Below, piece after piece: positions 36,811-45,640 of a stretch of 64,000 bases of DNA. The stretch comes from Desulfosarcina ovata subsp. ovata (GTDB taxonomy: Bacteria > Desulfobacterota > Desulfobacteria > Desulfobacterales > Desulfosarcinaceae): assembly GCF_009689005.1 (NCBI RefSeq), contig NZ_AP021879.1:5365724-5429723 (forward strand). The letters are read 5' to 3'. Numbering within the stretch: the stretch's first letter is position 1; each line of letters begins with the position of its first letter. The position numbers and the translations under genes were made by a program. The notes beneath the pieces were generated by a model that saw only the letters and a program-made list of their open reading frames with translations, did no database searches and was not told where the DNA came from.

Positions 36811-36954
36811 AGAGCCTGTTTGAGAAGTCTGGATCAGGCCCGATAACAAGGCGGAAAGGGGCTCAAAAGCGGAGCATATATGTAATATGTGAGCATTTTG
36901 AGACACTTTCCAACGCTGTTAGCGGGCTTTAGCCGGATTTATCAAACGGGCTCT
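36811..36954. repeat. Palindromic dispersed repeat, about 144 bp
   Basis: The ends AGAGCCTGTTTGA and TCAAACGGGCTCT are inverted with one mismatch. Inside, GCTCAAAAGCGGAGC and GAGCATTTTGAG make a second stem. The whole can fold into one long imperfect hairpin between the proX terminator and the coaX stop codon. No coding potential. Confidence 0.7.
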
Positions 36955-37724
36955 TAGGCATTCATCATCAGGGCCAGATAAAGCCCTTCAAGGGCCAGTT
37001 CCGGACGGACGACATCCAGCAGCCCCGGCGTTGCAAACAAGCCGGAGAACTCACCGGTGCCGATCACCAGGGGCTGGCGTCCCTGAAACGCTTCGGTACG
37101 CATGCGGTCGATGATTTCCCGGGCCATGCCGATCTGCCCGTAATAAAGTCCGGACTGCATGCTTTCGGCCGTGGAGCGCCCCACCACATGGTCCACGGGA
37201 ATGATTTCCACGCTGGCCAACTGGGCGGCGTGACTGACCAAGGCCGCCAAAGAGATGCGTATCCCGGGTAGGATCACGCCGCCGTGGTAGGTCTTGTCCG
37301 CACCGATGGCACAGAATGTGGTGGCAGTCCCGAAGCTGGCCACAACCAGATCCTGCTGCGGATGGTGGTGCACGGCCGCCATGGCATTGGCAATACGGTC
37401 GGCGCCCACCTCCCGGGGGTTGCGGTAGCGGATTTTCAATCCCGTCCGTACCCCGGATCGGATGACAAACGGATCCGTGGAAAAATACTTCCGGCAGGCG
37501 CTGTTCAGTGAGTAAGTGGCCTCGGGAAGCACTGAGCAGATGGCGATCTGCCGGATGGCGCTTGGATCGATGGCATTGGAATGCAGCACCCCCAACAGAA
37601 AAAGGCCGAATTCATCCACCGAGATGCGCGGGCGCGAACTCCGGCGAAAGTCAAGCTTCAGCGACGGACCGTCAAATACTCCGCCGGTCATGTTGGTGTT
37701 GCCGATATTCAAGCACAGAATCAT
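36954..37724 (-). CDS. coaX: Type III pantothenate kinase
   Basis: 256 residues from ATG 37724, with GGAGG upstream. Conserved CoaX parts are the N-terminal phosphate loop MILCLNIGNTNMTGGVFDG, RNPREVGADRIANAMAA with the catalytic Asp, VVASFGTATTFCAIGADKTY, and GGVILPGIRISLAALVSHAA. It phosphorylates pantothenate, the first step of CoA synthesis. The start overlaps the panC stop (ATGA), so pantothenate synthesis and phosphorylation are coupled in one operon. Confidence 0.94.
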   Translation of the reverse strand: MILCLNIGNTNMTGGVFDGPSLKLDFRRSSRPRISVDEFGLFLLGVLHSNAIDPSAIRQIAICSVLPEATYSLNSACRKYFSTDPFVIRSGVRTGLKIRYRNPREVGADRIANAMAAVHHHPQQDLVVASFGTATTFCAIGADKTYHGGVILPGIRISLAALVSHAAQLASVEIIPVDHVVGRSTAESMQSGLYYGQIGMAREIIDRMRTEAFQGRQPLVIGTGEFSGLFATPGLLDVVRPELALEGLYLALMMNA

Positions 37725-38497
37725 CGATCCTCCGTTTTCGGTGCCGGCAAGTTGTCGATCAACCGGACCCCGCCGCAGTGAATTGCCGCGCAACGACGCC
37801 CCCTGAAATCCTCCACGTAGTCCACTTCGAAACCGTCCGTTTTCAGAAGGCGGGCCACTTCGGCCGCCGATGCATCGGTGGACAGCAGATGAGGAAAACG
37901 GGCCGCTTTTTTGCGATGGTCGCTGGTGAGGCGCCGGTTTCGGGAACTTAAGGCCAGGTCGTCGGTTTCGCGAACAGTGGGGCAGGCCACGACGCTGACG
38001 GGCATGAAAAAGGCATCCACCATGCCTTTAACCAGCTGAAGCTGCTGCCAGTCCTTTTCACCGAAATAGGCTCGCCGGGGCTGAGCGAGATTGAAGAGCT
38101 TCATGACCACGCTGAGGACACCGTCAAAGTGTCCCGGGCGATGGGCGCCGCATAGGAGGCAGCTCTCCCGGTCCTCGGATACCCGGTAACGGTAATCGTC
38201 GGGGTAGAGATCGCCGTATTGGGGCATGAAAATCGCGTCCACGCCTTCGGCTTCGCAGATTGCCCGATCTTCTTCAAACGTCACCGGGTAGGTGGCCAGG
38301 TCGTTGGGATCGTTGAACTGGGTGGGATTGACGAAGATGCTGACGACGCAGATGTCGTTCTCCCGCCGGCATCGGGCGATCAAGGACCGGTGGCCGTCGT
38401 GCAGGGCCCCCATGGTGGGTACGATCCCGACGCTCTTGTCATGGGCAATGGATTTTCGCCAGTTTTGCAACGCATTGATGGTGTCGAGAATTTTCAT
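37721..38497 (-). CDS. panC: Pantothenate synthetase
   Basis: 258 residues from ATG 38497, with AAAGGAA upstream. The nucleotidyltransferase signatures are clear: PTMGALHDGHRSLIARCRR (HxGH), the pantoate site FVNPTQFNDPNDLATYP, and YFGEKDWQQLQLVKGM. It joins pantoate and beta-alanine with ATP. It is somewhat shorter than the usual 280 residues, mainly in the C-terminal part after LSSRNRRLTSDHR, but the catalytic domain is complete. Its last four bases overlap coaX. Confidence 0.93.
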   Translation of the reverse strand: MKILDTINALQNWRKSIAHDKSVGIVPTMGALHDGHRSLIARCRRENDICVVSIFVNPTQFNDPNDLATYPVTFEEDRAICEAEGVDAIFMPQYGDLYPDDYRYRVSEDRESCLLCGAHRPGHFDGVLSVVMKLFNLAQPRRAYFGEKDWQQLQLVKGMVDAFFMPVSVVACPTVRETDDLALSSRNRRLTSDHRKKAARFPHLLSTDASAAEVARLLKTDGFEVDYVEDFRGRRCAAIHCGGVRLIDNLPAPKTEDR

Positions 38498-38780
38498 TGA
38501 TCGGCTTCCTTTGCATGAATATGGCATATATTGAGGAAAAATGGTTCTGGAGGGTGCTTCCGGTGCCGGTTGCAGGGAAAAATGTTGCCGGGCATAAAGG
38601 AGTGATGCTGCTGAGGTACCTGTCCCATGGATCAAGTCCTTCCGTTAATTTGTTCGTTGCCTGGTCATTGACGGCAGGCGGTGTTTCGGCCGGTCGCCTT
38701 CCGAAATGCGGATGGGCGCCAATAATAGTAACACTACAAACATAAACGGAAGTAACTGTCAACGCTCCTGTAACGGTTAC

Positions 38781-41700
38781 CTATGGCAGTCGGGTTTTTT
38801 TGCCGGTGTTTTGTGCTGGTCCAACATCTGCCGGACGGTGGTTGCCAGGTTGTGCCGGATTTAGGCGATTTCTGTCAAAGAATATACCCGCATCTTTGTC
38901 CAGCGCCTCACGCACCTTGGCGCCAAGCTGTTCCTTCGAGAACGGTTTTTGGATGAAATTCACGCCTTCATCCAAAACGCCGTGATGGGCAATGACGTTG
39001 GCGGTGTAGCCGGACATGAACAGGCACTTAAGATGTGAATGCATGGACATAAGGCTCTTGGCAAGATCTCTTCCATTCATTCCGGGCATGACCACATCGG
39101 TCACGAGCAGGTGGATCTCTCCGTCATACTCACGGAACAGGCGAATGGCTTCGCTTGGTGTTTTTGCCGCTACCACCGTGTATTCCATTCTTTCAAGCAT
39201 TTTTGTCGTCATTTCAAGAATCGCCGGTTCGTCCTCCACCAGCAGGATCGTCTCGTGGCCGCTTTCGGCCGGCGGTTCCATTTTTTTCCCCGGCAAGCCG
39301 GTCGCCTCTGTCCTATGCCGCGGGAGGTATATTTTGAACGCCGTTCCCTGGTTCGGTTCGCTGTACACATTTACAAAGCCGTTGTTTTGTTTGACGATTC
39401 CGTACACTGTGGCCAAGCCAAGACCTGTTCCTTTGCCGGAGTCTTTGGTCGTGAAAAACGGTTCGAAGATATTCCCCAGGGTTTCTGAGTCCATGCCGCA
39501 GCCGTTGTCACTGACGGCCAGAAGCACGTATTCACCAGGCAAGAATCCATAGTGATGGGCGCAGTAAGCCTCGTCGAATTCAACGTTGCCTGTTTCGATG
39601 GTGACTTTGCCCACATCCGCGATGGCGTCCCGGGCATTGACGCAAAGGTTGGCCATAATCTGATCGATCTGGCCAGGATCCATCATCACCGGCCAAACCG
39701 CTTCGCCCGGCAACCATGCCAGATCGATGTCCTCGCCGATGAAGCGATGCAGCATACCGGTCATGCCCGCCACAGTTTCGTTAATATCGAGTACCTTGGG
39801 AGAGACAGTTTGTTTCCTGGCAAAAGCCAGCAGTTGACGGGTGATGTCGGCGGAACGCCGGGCGGCGTTCATGATTTCCTGCAGAGCACCATGCAGTTGA
39901 AGGGCGGGGTCCGTTTTCTCCAGAGCCAGTTCACCATATCCGAGAATCACACCCAGCATGTTGTTGAAATCGTGGGCCACGCCGCCGGCCAGACGTCCGA
40001 CGGACTCCATTTTCTGGGCCTGCTGGAGTTGGCTTCTGAGATTGATTTTCTCCTCTTCGGCCTTTTTACGGTCAGTAATGTCCCGGGCGATACCCAATAC
40101 ACCGATCAGTTCGCCTTGGTCATCGAACATCGGCGTTTTTATGGTTTCCAAAAGTGCACGATAACCATTATCGGCAAAAGTGACCCACTCCTCATTACTG
40201 GAGGGCTTGCCGGCGGCAACGGCCATGCGGTCATGTTTTTGGAAGAAGTCCGCCAAACCTTTTTCCACAAAGTCATAGTCGGTCTTGCCGATAATATTCT
40301 CTTCCTTTGCGTTGTATAAACGTTCAAACTTCGCATTGCAGACCAAGAAAACGCCATTCGGGTCTTTCAACCAGACCAGATCGGGGATGGTTTGCAACAG
40401 GGCACGTTGAAAGCCTTCACTCTTCCTCAGAGATTGTTCCATTCGCTTTCGTTCCGTGATATCCGTCGCAAAACCGCAGTTGTACTCCTTGCCGTCAAAA
40501 ACCACGAAATTGGCACGAACTTCCACCGGATACACACGGCCGTCTTTTGCACGATGCAAAGTCTCTAATGTGACGGCCCCCTTCTCCCGCAAATCTCGCC
40601 AATGCTCGGCAAAAACATCGAGCGGAAAGGCAGGGCCGATATCCGATACCAATAACTTCAACAGTTCCTCGCGTGAATACCCCAGAGTCCGGCAGGCAGC
40701 ATCGTTCACATAAAAAAAGTGGCCATCCTCGGTCGTCCAGAAGGCCTGGTCAGTTGCTTTGTCAATGGCATACTGGGTAAACCGCAATTCGTTTGCCTTT
40801 TTCCTTAATGTGGCCCTTGCCTGGAGCAGTCGAACAATGAAGAAAGCAAGCAGCGAGACTGCAACCGCAAGTATGATGAGAATCGCGGTGATCGTGATGG
40901 CAAAATTACGGTGTGTGGTGAAGACCGATGCAGGTTTATTGATGATTATGCTTCCCTCCGGAAGTTTGGATGCGGGGATGTCGAAGCGTTCCATTTGTTG
41001 ATAATCAAACATCGGAACGGCTGTCCCGGATTCCTCAATCGGTATCGAGCCGCCATCTTCTCCGGCAAGAATACGAAGCCCTATAATAGCCGCCCTTCTG
41101 CCCTGTTCGCGGCCGCTGAGAAGATATCCGCCTACAATGCCATCACCGAACCTGTTTTCATGCACCCCATAAACCGGTACTTTCGCGGCAGATACGATCA
41201 TGCGGGTGCTATCTTTCGTGGAAAGCGTCTTCCCCTCACTGTCTGTTGCGTAACTATTCAGCAATACGATTGAATTGCGAGGAAGCGCGGCAACCGTTGC
41301 CCGTGCTTCCTCGAATGTACATTCCGGAAGAAAGCGGATCTTCACCCTGTCGTCATACACGGGCATAACCGCTTTCAGCGCCCTTTGAGCGGAAATGCCG
41401 CTGACCGTCATGTCACTGATGGCCAGTACCTCTCTTGTATCCGGGTGGAGCCTGAGAGCCGTATCGATGGTATCTTTGATATTTTGAGTTTCGAGAATAC
41501 CGGTAATGCCTTTGCGTCCCTTGGCCGCGTATTTATTGAAATCGGCGATGCCCGCAAAAACGACCGGAATGTCCGGGAAAAGCGCTGCATGATAGGTGGT
41601 GAGCATCTCTACGGCCGCGTCATCCAGGGCGATGATCAAGTCGATCTTTTTCCCGTGATATTTGTCAACCAGAATATTCTTCATGCGAACCAGATTGCTC

Positions 41701-41942
41701 TTTTCCGGATAGCGTTTTGCATCAAGATACTCGATCAGGATATTTGCTGAAGGAAGCGCATCTCCCAGTTGTTTGATGACACCGGCTTCTTCTCCGTCCG
41801 ACCATGAAAAACCCGGATGGTAAGAGTTCAAGAGCAGGACATGTTTAAGGGAGTGGCTTTCGGCAACGACGGATGTCACAGGGGTGGCAAATAGCACAAA
41901 CACAGTTACGATGATTCTGATCAACCCAATCGGAATATTCAT
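38781..41942 (-). CDS. Hybrid sensor histidine kinase with ABC-binding-protein-like sensor
   Basis: 1053 residues. Signal anchor at about 7-27, then a periplasmic ABC_sub_bind-like domain (about 30-335, HVLLLNSYHPGFSWSDGEEA) and a TM helix at about 350-372. Two PAS domains follow (about 385-515 and 520-640; IPDLVWLKDPNGVFLVCNAK), a HisKA with VGRLAGGVAHDFNNMLGVIL, an HATPase (VSDNGCGMDSETLGNIFEPF) and a receiver with ILLVEDEPAILE and Asp in LLVTDVVMPGMNG. It probably detects a small solute in the periplasm. No cognate regulator is adjacent, so the internal receiver may be the main output. Confidence 0.92.
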   Translation of the reverse strand: MNIPIGLIRIIVTVFVLFATPVTSVVAESHSLKHVLLLNSYHPGFSWSDGEEAGVIKQLGDALPSANILIEYLDAKRYPEKSNLVRMKNILVDKYHGKKIDLIIALDDAAVEMLTTYHAALFPDIPVVFAGIADFNKYAAKGRKGITGILETQNIKDTIDTALRLHPDTREVLAISDMTVSGISAQRALKAVMPVYDDRVKIRFLPECTFEEARATVAALPRNSIVLLNSYATDSEGKTLSTKDSTRMIVSAAKVPVYGVHENRFGDGIVGGYLLSGREQGRRAAIIGLRILAGEDGGSIPIEESGTAVPMFDYQQMERFDIPASKLPEGSIIINKPASVFTTHRNFAITITAILIILAVAVSLLAFFIVRLLQARATLRKKANELRFTQYAIDKATDQAFWTTEDGHFFYVNDAACRTLGYSREELLKLLVSDIGPAFPLDVFAEHWRDLREKGAVTLETLHRAKDGRVYPVEVRANFVVFDGKEYNCGFATDITERKRMEQSLRKSEGFQRALLQTIPDLVWLKDPNGVFLVCNAKFERLYNAKEENIIGKTDYDFVEKGLADFFQKHDRMAVAAGKPSSNEEWVTFADNGYRALLETIKTPMFDDQGELIGVLGIARDITDRKKAEEEKINLRSQLQQAQKMESVGRLAGGVAHDFNNMLGVILGYGELALEKTDPALQLHGALQEIMNAARRSADITRQLLAFARKQTVSPKVLDINETVAGMTGMLHRFIGEDIDLAWLPGEAVWPVMMDPGQIDQIMANLCVNARDAIADVGKVTIETGNVEFDEAYCAHHYGFLPGEYVLLAVSDNGCGMDSETLGNIFEPFFTTKDSGKGTGLGLATVYGIVKQNNGFVNVYSEPNQGTAFKIYLPRHRTEATGLPGKKMEPPAESGHETILLVEDEPAILEMTTKMLERMEYTVVAAKTPSEAIRLFREYDGEIHLLVTDVVMPGMNGRDLAKSLMSMHSHLKCLFMSGYTANVIAHHGVLDEGVNFIQKPFSKEQLGAKVREALDKDAGIFFDRNRLNPAQPGNHRPADVGPAQNTGKKTRLP

Positions 41943-42250
41943 GTGGCCATTGCTCCTCAGTCAGAACAAAAAGGATCGACAGGATGTTGTGGGTTCCGCA
42001 TTGACGCCTTTTTAACATCCTTGTTACTCTGATTATACCTGCTCCCGCTTTGGTATCAAGTTCCAGTTCATCATGGTCGGCTTTTTTGAGCCTGGTGGCT
42101 ATCGTTTTCAAGATAATATTTGGGGTAAGGCCAGCGGAAGGACGGCCCCCGGCAACCTGGAATCGATCTGACCATTTTATTTCTGGTCGGCGGAATGTTC
42201 GTCCAAGTGGATAAATCGTCGAGGGGGAAGGCGGTGGGTAACCGGAGTGC
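41943..42250. other. Intergenic region, nothing identified
   Basis: 308 bp upstream of the ABC-sensor kinase and downstream of the REC-HTH regulator. Presumably it holds the kinase promoter. No gene, terminator or repeat recognised. Confidence 0.4.
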
Positions 42251-43096
42251 CTATCGTGAGAGCGATGCTTTTAGATTGATTTTTTTATTTTGAATACCGA
42301 GTTTTTTTCGGATGTTTCCTCGGTGAAAGGTTACGCCGCGGACAGTGATTCCAAGCAAACTGGCGATCTCCTTACTTGTGCGACCCTGGCGGATCAGATC
42401 AACAACACGGCATTCCATTGGGGTCAGGTTGATTGAATCGGAGAGGCTGTTTTCCGATGGTCTGGCGATTTCCTGCAAAGTTGTCGTCAGTGCGTCCAAT
42501 AAATTGTTCAATTCCTTATTGGGCCATCGCATTCTGATTGTATCGAAATGGGGAATGACGCGATCATTCAGGTTTTTAGCAACGTTACGGATCGCCTCAT
42601 TTTTTTCGTTTTCACGATATTCCATAAGGGTTTTTAGCGTCGCATCCATTTTTTCCAGCTTATTCGCGTGGTTTTGCGCCTCACTTTCGAGATTTTTGTA
42701 AGATTCTTTTCGTTTTCGTTCAACCTCTATCTTGAAAAAGGCCATTTCGATAACGGATTTTATTTCACTGGCACGATAAGGCTTGATTACATAGCCAAAG
42801 GGTTCCGTCTTTTTTGCTTTTTGTAAAAGGGTGTCATCGGAAAACGCGGTTAAATAGATTACGGGTATGTCAAAACGGTTTCTTAACACTTCGGCTGTGT
42901 TCACCCCATCCAATTCACCTTCAAGCTTGATATCCATTAATGCCAGGTCAATCTCGGTTTTCGATGCCAGTTCTACCGCTTTTTCCCCGGACCCCACATT
43001 GCCTGCAACGTTATATCCCAATTCCAAAAGGGTCTCTTTGAGATCTTCAGCAAGGATTCTTTCATCCTCGACAATCAATATCTTCAAGTCCTTCAT
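42251..43096 (-). CDS. Response regulator, receiver plus LuxR-type HTH
   Basis: 281 residues. Receiver 1-120 with acidic residues in ILIVEDERILAEDL, Asp in IDLALMDIKLEGELDG, Thr in VIYLTAFSDD and Lys in GYVIKPYRASE. A charged coiled-coil linker (about 125-210, KRKESYKNLESEAQNHANKL) is followed by a LuxR-type HTH (LTPMECRVVDLIRQGRTSKE, then IASLLGITVRGVTFHRGNIR). The receiver type resembles that at 45035-45640. No kinase is directly adjacent; the split kinase at 45633-50718 or the kinase at 38781 could be partners. Confidence 0.9.
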   Translation of the reverse strand: MKDLKILIVEDERILAEDLKETLLELGYNVAGNVGSGEKAVELASKTEIDLALMDIKLEGELDGVNTAEVLRNRFDIPVIYLTAFSDDTLLQKAKKTEPFGYVIKPYRASEIKSVIEMAFFKIEVERKRKESYKNLESEAQNHANKLEKMDATLKTLMEYRENEKNEAIRNVAKNLNDRVIPHFDTIRMRWPNKELNNLLDALTTTLQEIARPSENSLSDSINLTPMECRVVDLIRQGRTSKEIASLLGITVRGVTFHRGNIRKKLGIQNKKINLKASLSR

Positions 43097-43157
43097 CGTT
43101 AACCCCAGTGTTTAATCTTTTCTGACAACGCGATAAGAAATTTGTGTCTGTGCTTAG

Positions 43158-43308
43158 GATCGGAAATTTTATTAATTAAACGAAATTGCTTGTTCTTGCG
43201 CCCGTCTTCCGCGTTGCATCAACGTCCACATACTCCCGGTATGCAACCCTTGATGCGCCTTGAAGACGAACACAAGCCCGGCGCAATTACGGTCAATTAA
43301 TTTCGATC
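43158..43308. repeat. Palindromic dispersed repeat, about 150 bp
   Basis: Outer arms GATCGGAAATTTTATTAATT ... CAATTAATTTCGATC are inverted. Inner blocks CGTCTTC, TTGCATCAA and CATAC recur as complements in GAAGACG, TTGATGC and GTATG. It folds into a long imperfect hairpin between the regulator and a transposase. No coding potential. Confidence 0.6.
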
Positions 43309-43334
43309 TGTGCGGACGAAGATATCTTAAATGG

Positions 43335-44615
43335 TCAAGCAGCTAAGCTAAATTTTACTTCCTTATTGCTGAACCAATTGTGATACTCATCGTTGATTTT
43401 CAAAGTTGTGATGATAGCCAGATTGAGAGAGCCTTTCTTCGCCCAACTCATTCCATTCTTCTTTTGGCGATTTGAAACGACGAGGTCGTTCATCTTTTCA
43501 CCCACATTACTCGAGTTCCGAAGATTTAACCGTTTGCGCATATCATAGTTGGGAATCGAGGATTTATTCCGACCCAAATAGTCAATGAGCTTTTGAATAT
43601 GATTCTCATCCTTGATTTCGGATGCCGGGATGTTTTCAAGATATGATATGGCCTTGTTTGTAAGGCCGTGCCACAACAACGGCATAACCGCGCGAAGCGT
43701 TTCATTTCTCAACTTTCTGCCTTTCATCCCCATGCTCAATTCTTCTTTGAACTTCTTGCATAGATGAAACCAATCAAGAACAATCTGCATATTATTGTAC
43801 CAACCAAATTGCTTGACGATGGCAGCATTTAGCGCCTTATGGCCGTCGGTAAAAATCTGAAGACGTTTGCCGAATAGAAAATTTGACAAAAGAAACGCGA
43901 TTAGCAACCACAAGCATGATTTGGTGCCATCAGCTGCCAATACGTATTTTGGGCCTCCATGTTCAATGTGGCATACGGTATCATGTACATATTTTCGCGT
44001 ATGCTCAGTGATTTTTGGGCTTTCTCGTGTACCCTTCTGCCTTTTGGGGGTTACGTCGTCTATGCTTATGTTGACCGTTTGACTGGGTTCTTCGTAAATG
44101 ACGGGATTATTCAACAGTTCAATCGGATTATAGTCGAAAGATCCTTTAGAAAGGGCCTTGTGAACTTCATCCATGGGAATTGATATCGGTTCTCCGCCCC
44201 TGGGAATATCTGGGTTGATACAACATCCGTCAGCGCTGAAGTTGCCATGATTCAAATCATCGGCCTTTTGCTTTAAATGGTCGATCAATTCCCGACCTTC
44301 TTTCTGGGTCTGATCATGCAATGTGCGATGTGGCGTACCGCCTTCTATTTGGTGCCGTATGAAGTTGAGCCATTTTGATGTTTTCCGGAAGGATCCTTCC
44401 GTATTACCCATAATCATGGCCCGTTCCTTAAAGCCCGTGGTCAAATAAAACTGATTCGTTCCTAATGGGGCAAATATCGATTGACTACTGTCAAACCGAA
44501 CGCCATTTTCATCAAATGCGAAGTGGGTTTCAAACGCAAAACGCCCCACGGCGCCATCCACCAGATATGGGCTTTCATTTACCTCAATTTGATTAGCCCC
44601 ACTGAAAGTCAGGAC
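43335..44615 (-). CDS. Transposase ORF B (ISKra4/ISLre2-like), in -1 frame to ORF A
   Basis: The frame is open from GTC 44615 to the stop at 43335 (426 residues). It has no good start of its own: the first usable GTG is at 44561 and lacks a ribosome-binding site. DDE-type features: TVNISIDDVTPKRQKGTRES, RLQIFTDGHKALNAAI, MQIVLDWFHLCKKFKEE, and the C-terminal RNSSNVGEKMNDLVVSNRQK with GMSWAKKGSLNLA. The upstream ORF A ends in A8G, a classical slippery site, so the full transposase is probably a 499-residue fusion. A 72-bp piece of the same gene, nearly identical, lies at 51806-51877. Terminal repeats of this element could not be defined. Confidence 0.8.
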   Translation of the reverse strand, partial: VLTFSGANQIEVNESPYLVDGAVGRFAFETHFAFDENGVRFDSSQSIFAPLGTNQFYLTTGFKERAMIMGNTEGSFRKTSKWLNFIRHQIEGGTPHRTLHDQTQKEGRELIDHLKQKADDLNHGNFSADGCCINPDIPRGGEPISIPMDEVHKALSKGSFDYNPIELLNNPVIYEEPSQTVNISIDDVTPKRQKGTRESPKITEHTRKYVHDTVCHIEHGGPKYVLAADGTKSCLWLLIAFLLSNFLFGKRLQIFTDGHKALNAAIVKQFGWYNNMQIVLDWFHLCKKFKEELSMGMKGRKLRNETLRAVMPLLWHGLTNKAISYLENIPASEIKDENHIQKLIDYLGRNKSSIPNYDMRKRLNLRNSSNVGEKMNDLVVSNRQKKNGMSWAKKGSLNLAIITTLKINDEYHNWFSNKEVKFSLAA

Positions 44616-44833
44616 TTTTTTTTAGACACCTTTTCCATGTGTCGTGCTATGGCGGCTCTTATTGCAGGGTATGCCGTATTTAAAATTGCTATTTCGCAGT
44701 CGTCTATATTTTCACCGGCATCAGCGTTTACAGTGTATTGATAACATCCATCTTCCAGTTCAATGGGCTTATCGTCCGTTTCCTCATCACATTCAACCAG
44801 GTTCACCATGACTTCGATTTTGTATTTGCTCAT
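44609..44833 (-). CDS. Transposase ORF A with slippery A8G 3' end
   Basis: 74 residues from ATG 44833 with GGAGG upstream. An acidic N-terminal part (MVNLVECDEETDDKPIELED) is followed by IAILNTAYPAIRAAIARHME and KVSKKKS. The last codons are AAA AAA AAG (A8G at 44623-44615) and the stop follows two codons later. A -1 slip on A-AAA-AAG continues directly into the ORF B frame, as VLTFSGANQIEVNESPYLVD. The layout is that of insertion sequences that make their transposase by programmed frameshifting. ORF A alone could be a regulator. Confidence 0.75.
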   Translation of the reverse strand: MSKYKIEVMVNLVECDEETDDKPIELEDGCYQYTVNADAGENIDDCEIAILNTAYPAIRAAIARHMEKVSKKKS

Positions 44834-45034
44834 TGGTAGCCTCCGTCTCGGGGTTTGAGATAGTGATCTACCAAAACATCGCATTTATCTTTAATGATGT
44901 CCAGTCAATTCCGAACCTATTTTCATATCTTAATTTTTGGTTAGCCCTTTGTGCAATATCCATCCTGGGCATGGTCCGCACAGCTCGATTAATTTCATCC
45001 CCGATCCTTAGTGGCATCTCGCCTATCGCTGAAG

Positions 45035-45640
45035 CTATTCATCCCGGTAATATTCAGGGTACAAACCATGTGCACAAATCGGGCAGATTGAGTGAGAACA
45101 TTTTCCAATGGCATGCGACTCTATATAAGATTCAAGATATTCCCACGTTCCATCCGGGTCTTTAATCTTTTTGCAGTGGCAGCAGATGGTTACGATTTCG
45201 TCGGCTCCTTTTCTCTTCCTGGCCAGTGATTCCATCGCTTTAAATTTTATTTTGAATCGTTGTTCCATCTCAAATTTGTAACGCGCCGTTTCAATGACAG
45301 CCTTCAACTCTTTACTTCTGAATGGTTTCAGCAGGTAGCCATACGGCATGGTTTCCTTTGCACGAGTTAACAGGTCTTCGTTTGAAAAGGCGGTAAGGTA
45401 AACAATTGGAATATCGGAAAAGGATTGGATTTGCTTGGCAGCCTCGATACCGTCTATCTGACCATCGAGTTTGATGTCCATCAACACGAAACCAATTTTC
45501 TCGTGTGTTACCTTGGCGATTGCATCTTCTCCGGTGCTGGTAATTTGGTACTTTTCGTAACCCAGTTCCTTCAGGGTGAGCGAAAGATCCTCGGCTAGAA
45601 TCAGTTCGTTTTCAACGATCAAAATGCAATCATCAGTCAT
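45035..45640 (-). CDS. Response regulator with C-terminal Cys-rich domain
   Basis: 201 residues. Receiver 1-120 with ILIVENELILAEDLS, Asp in IGFVLMDIKLDGQIDG, Thr in IVYLTAFSNED and Lys in GYLLKPFRSKE. A helix (FEMEQRFKIKFKAMESLA) leads to a short C-terminal domain with metal-ligand-like residues: ICCHCKKIKDPDGTWEYLES, then HSICPICAHGLYPE. Such CxxC...CPxC tails occur in many signalling proteins of this group; zinc binding is inferred. The start overlaps the stop of the split kinase by 8 bp, so it is the regulator of that kinase. Confidence 0.88.
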   Translation of the reverse strand: MTDDCILIVENELILAEDLSLTLKELGYEKYQITSTGEDAIAKVTHEKIGFVLMDIKLDGQIDGIEAAKQIQSFSDIPIVYLTAFSNEDLLTRAKETMPYGYLLKPFRSKELKAVIETARYKFEMEQRFKIKFKAMESLARKRKGADEIVTICCHCKKIKDPDGTWEYLESYIESHAIGKCSHSICPICAHGLYPEYYRDE

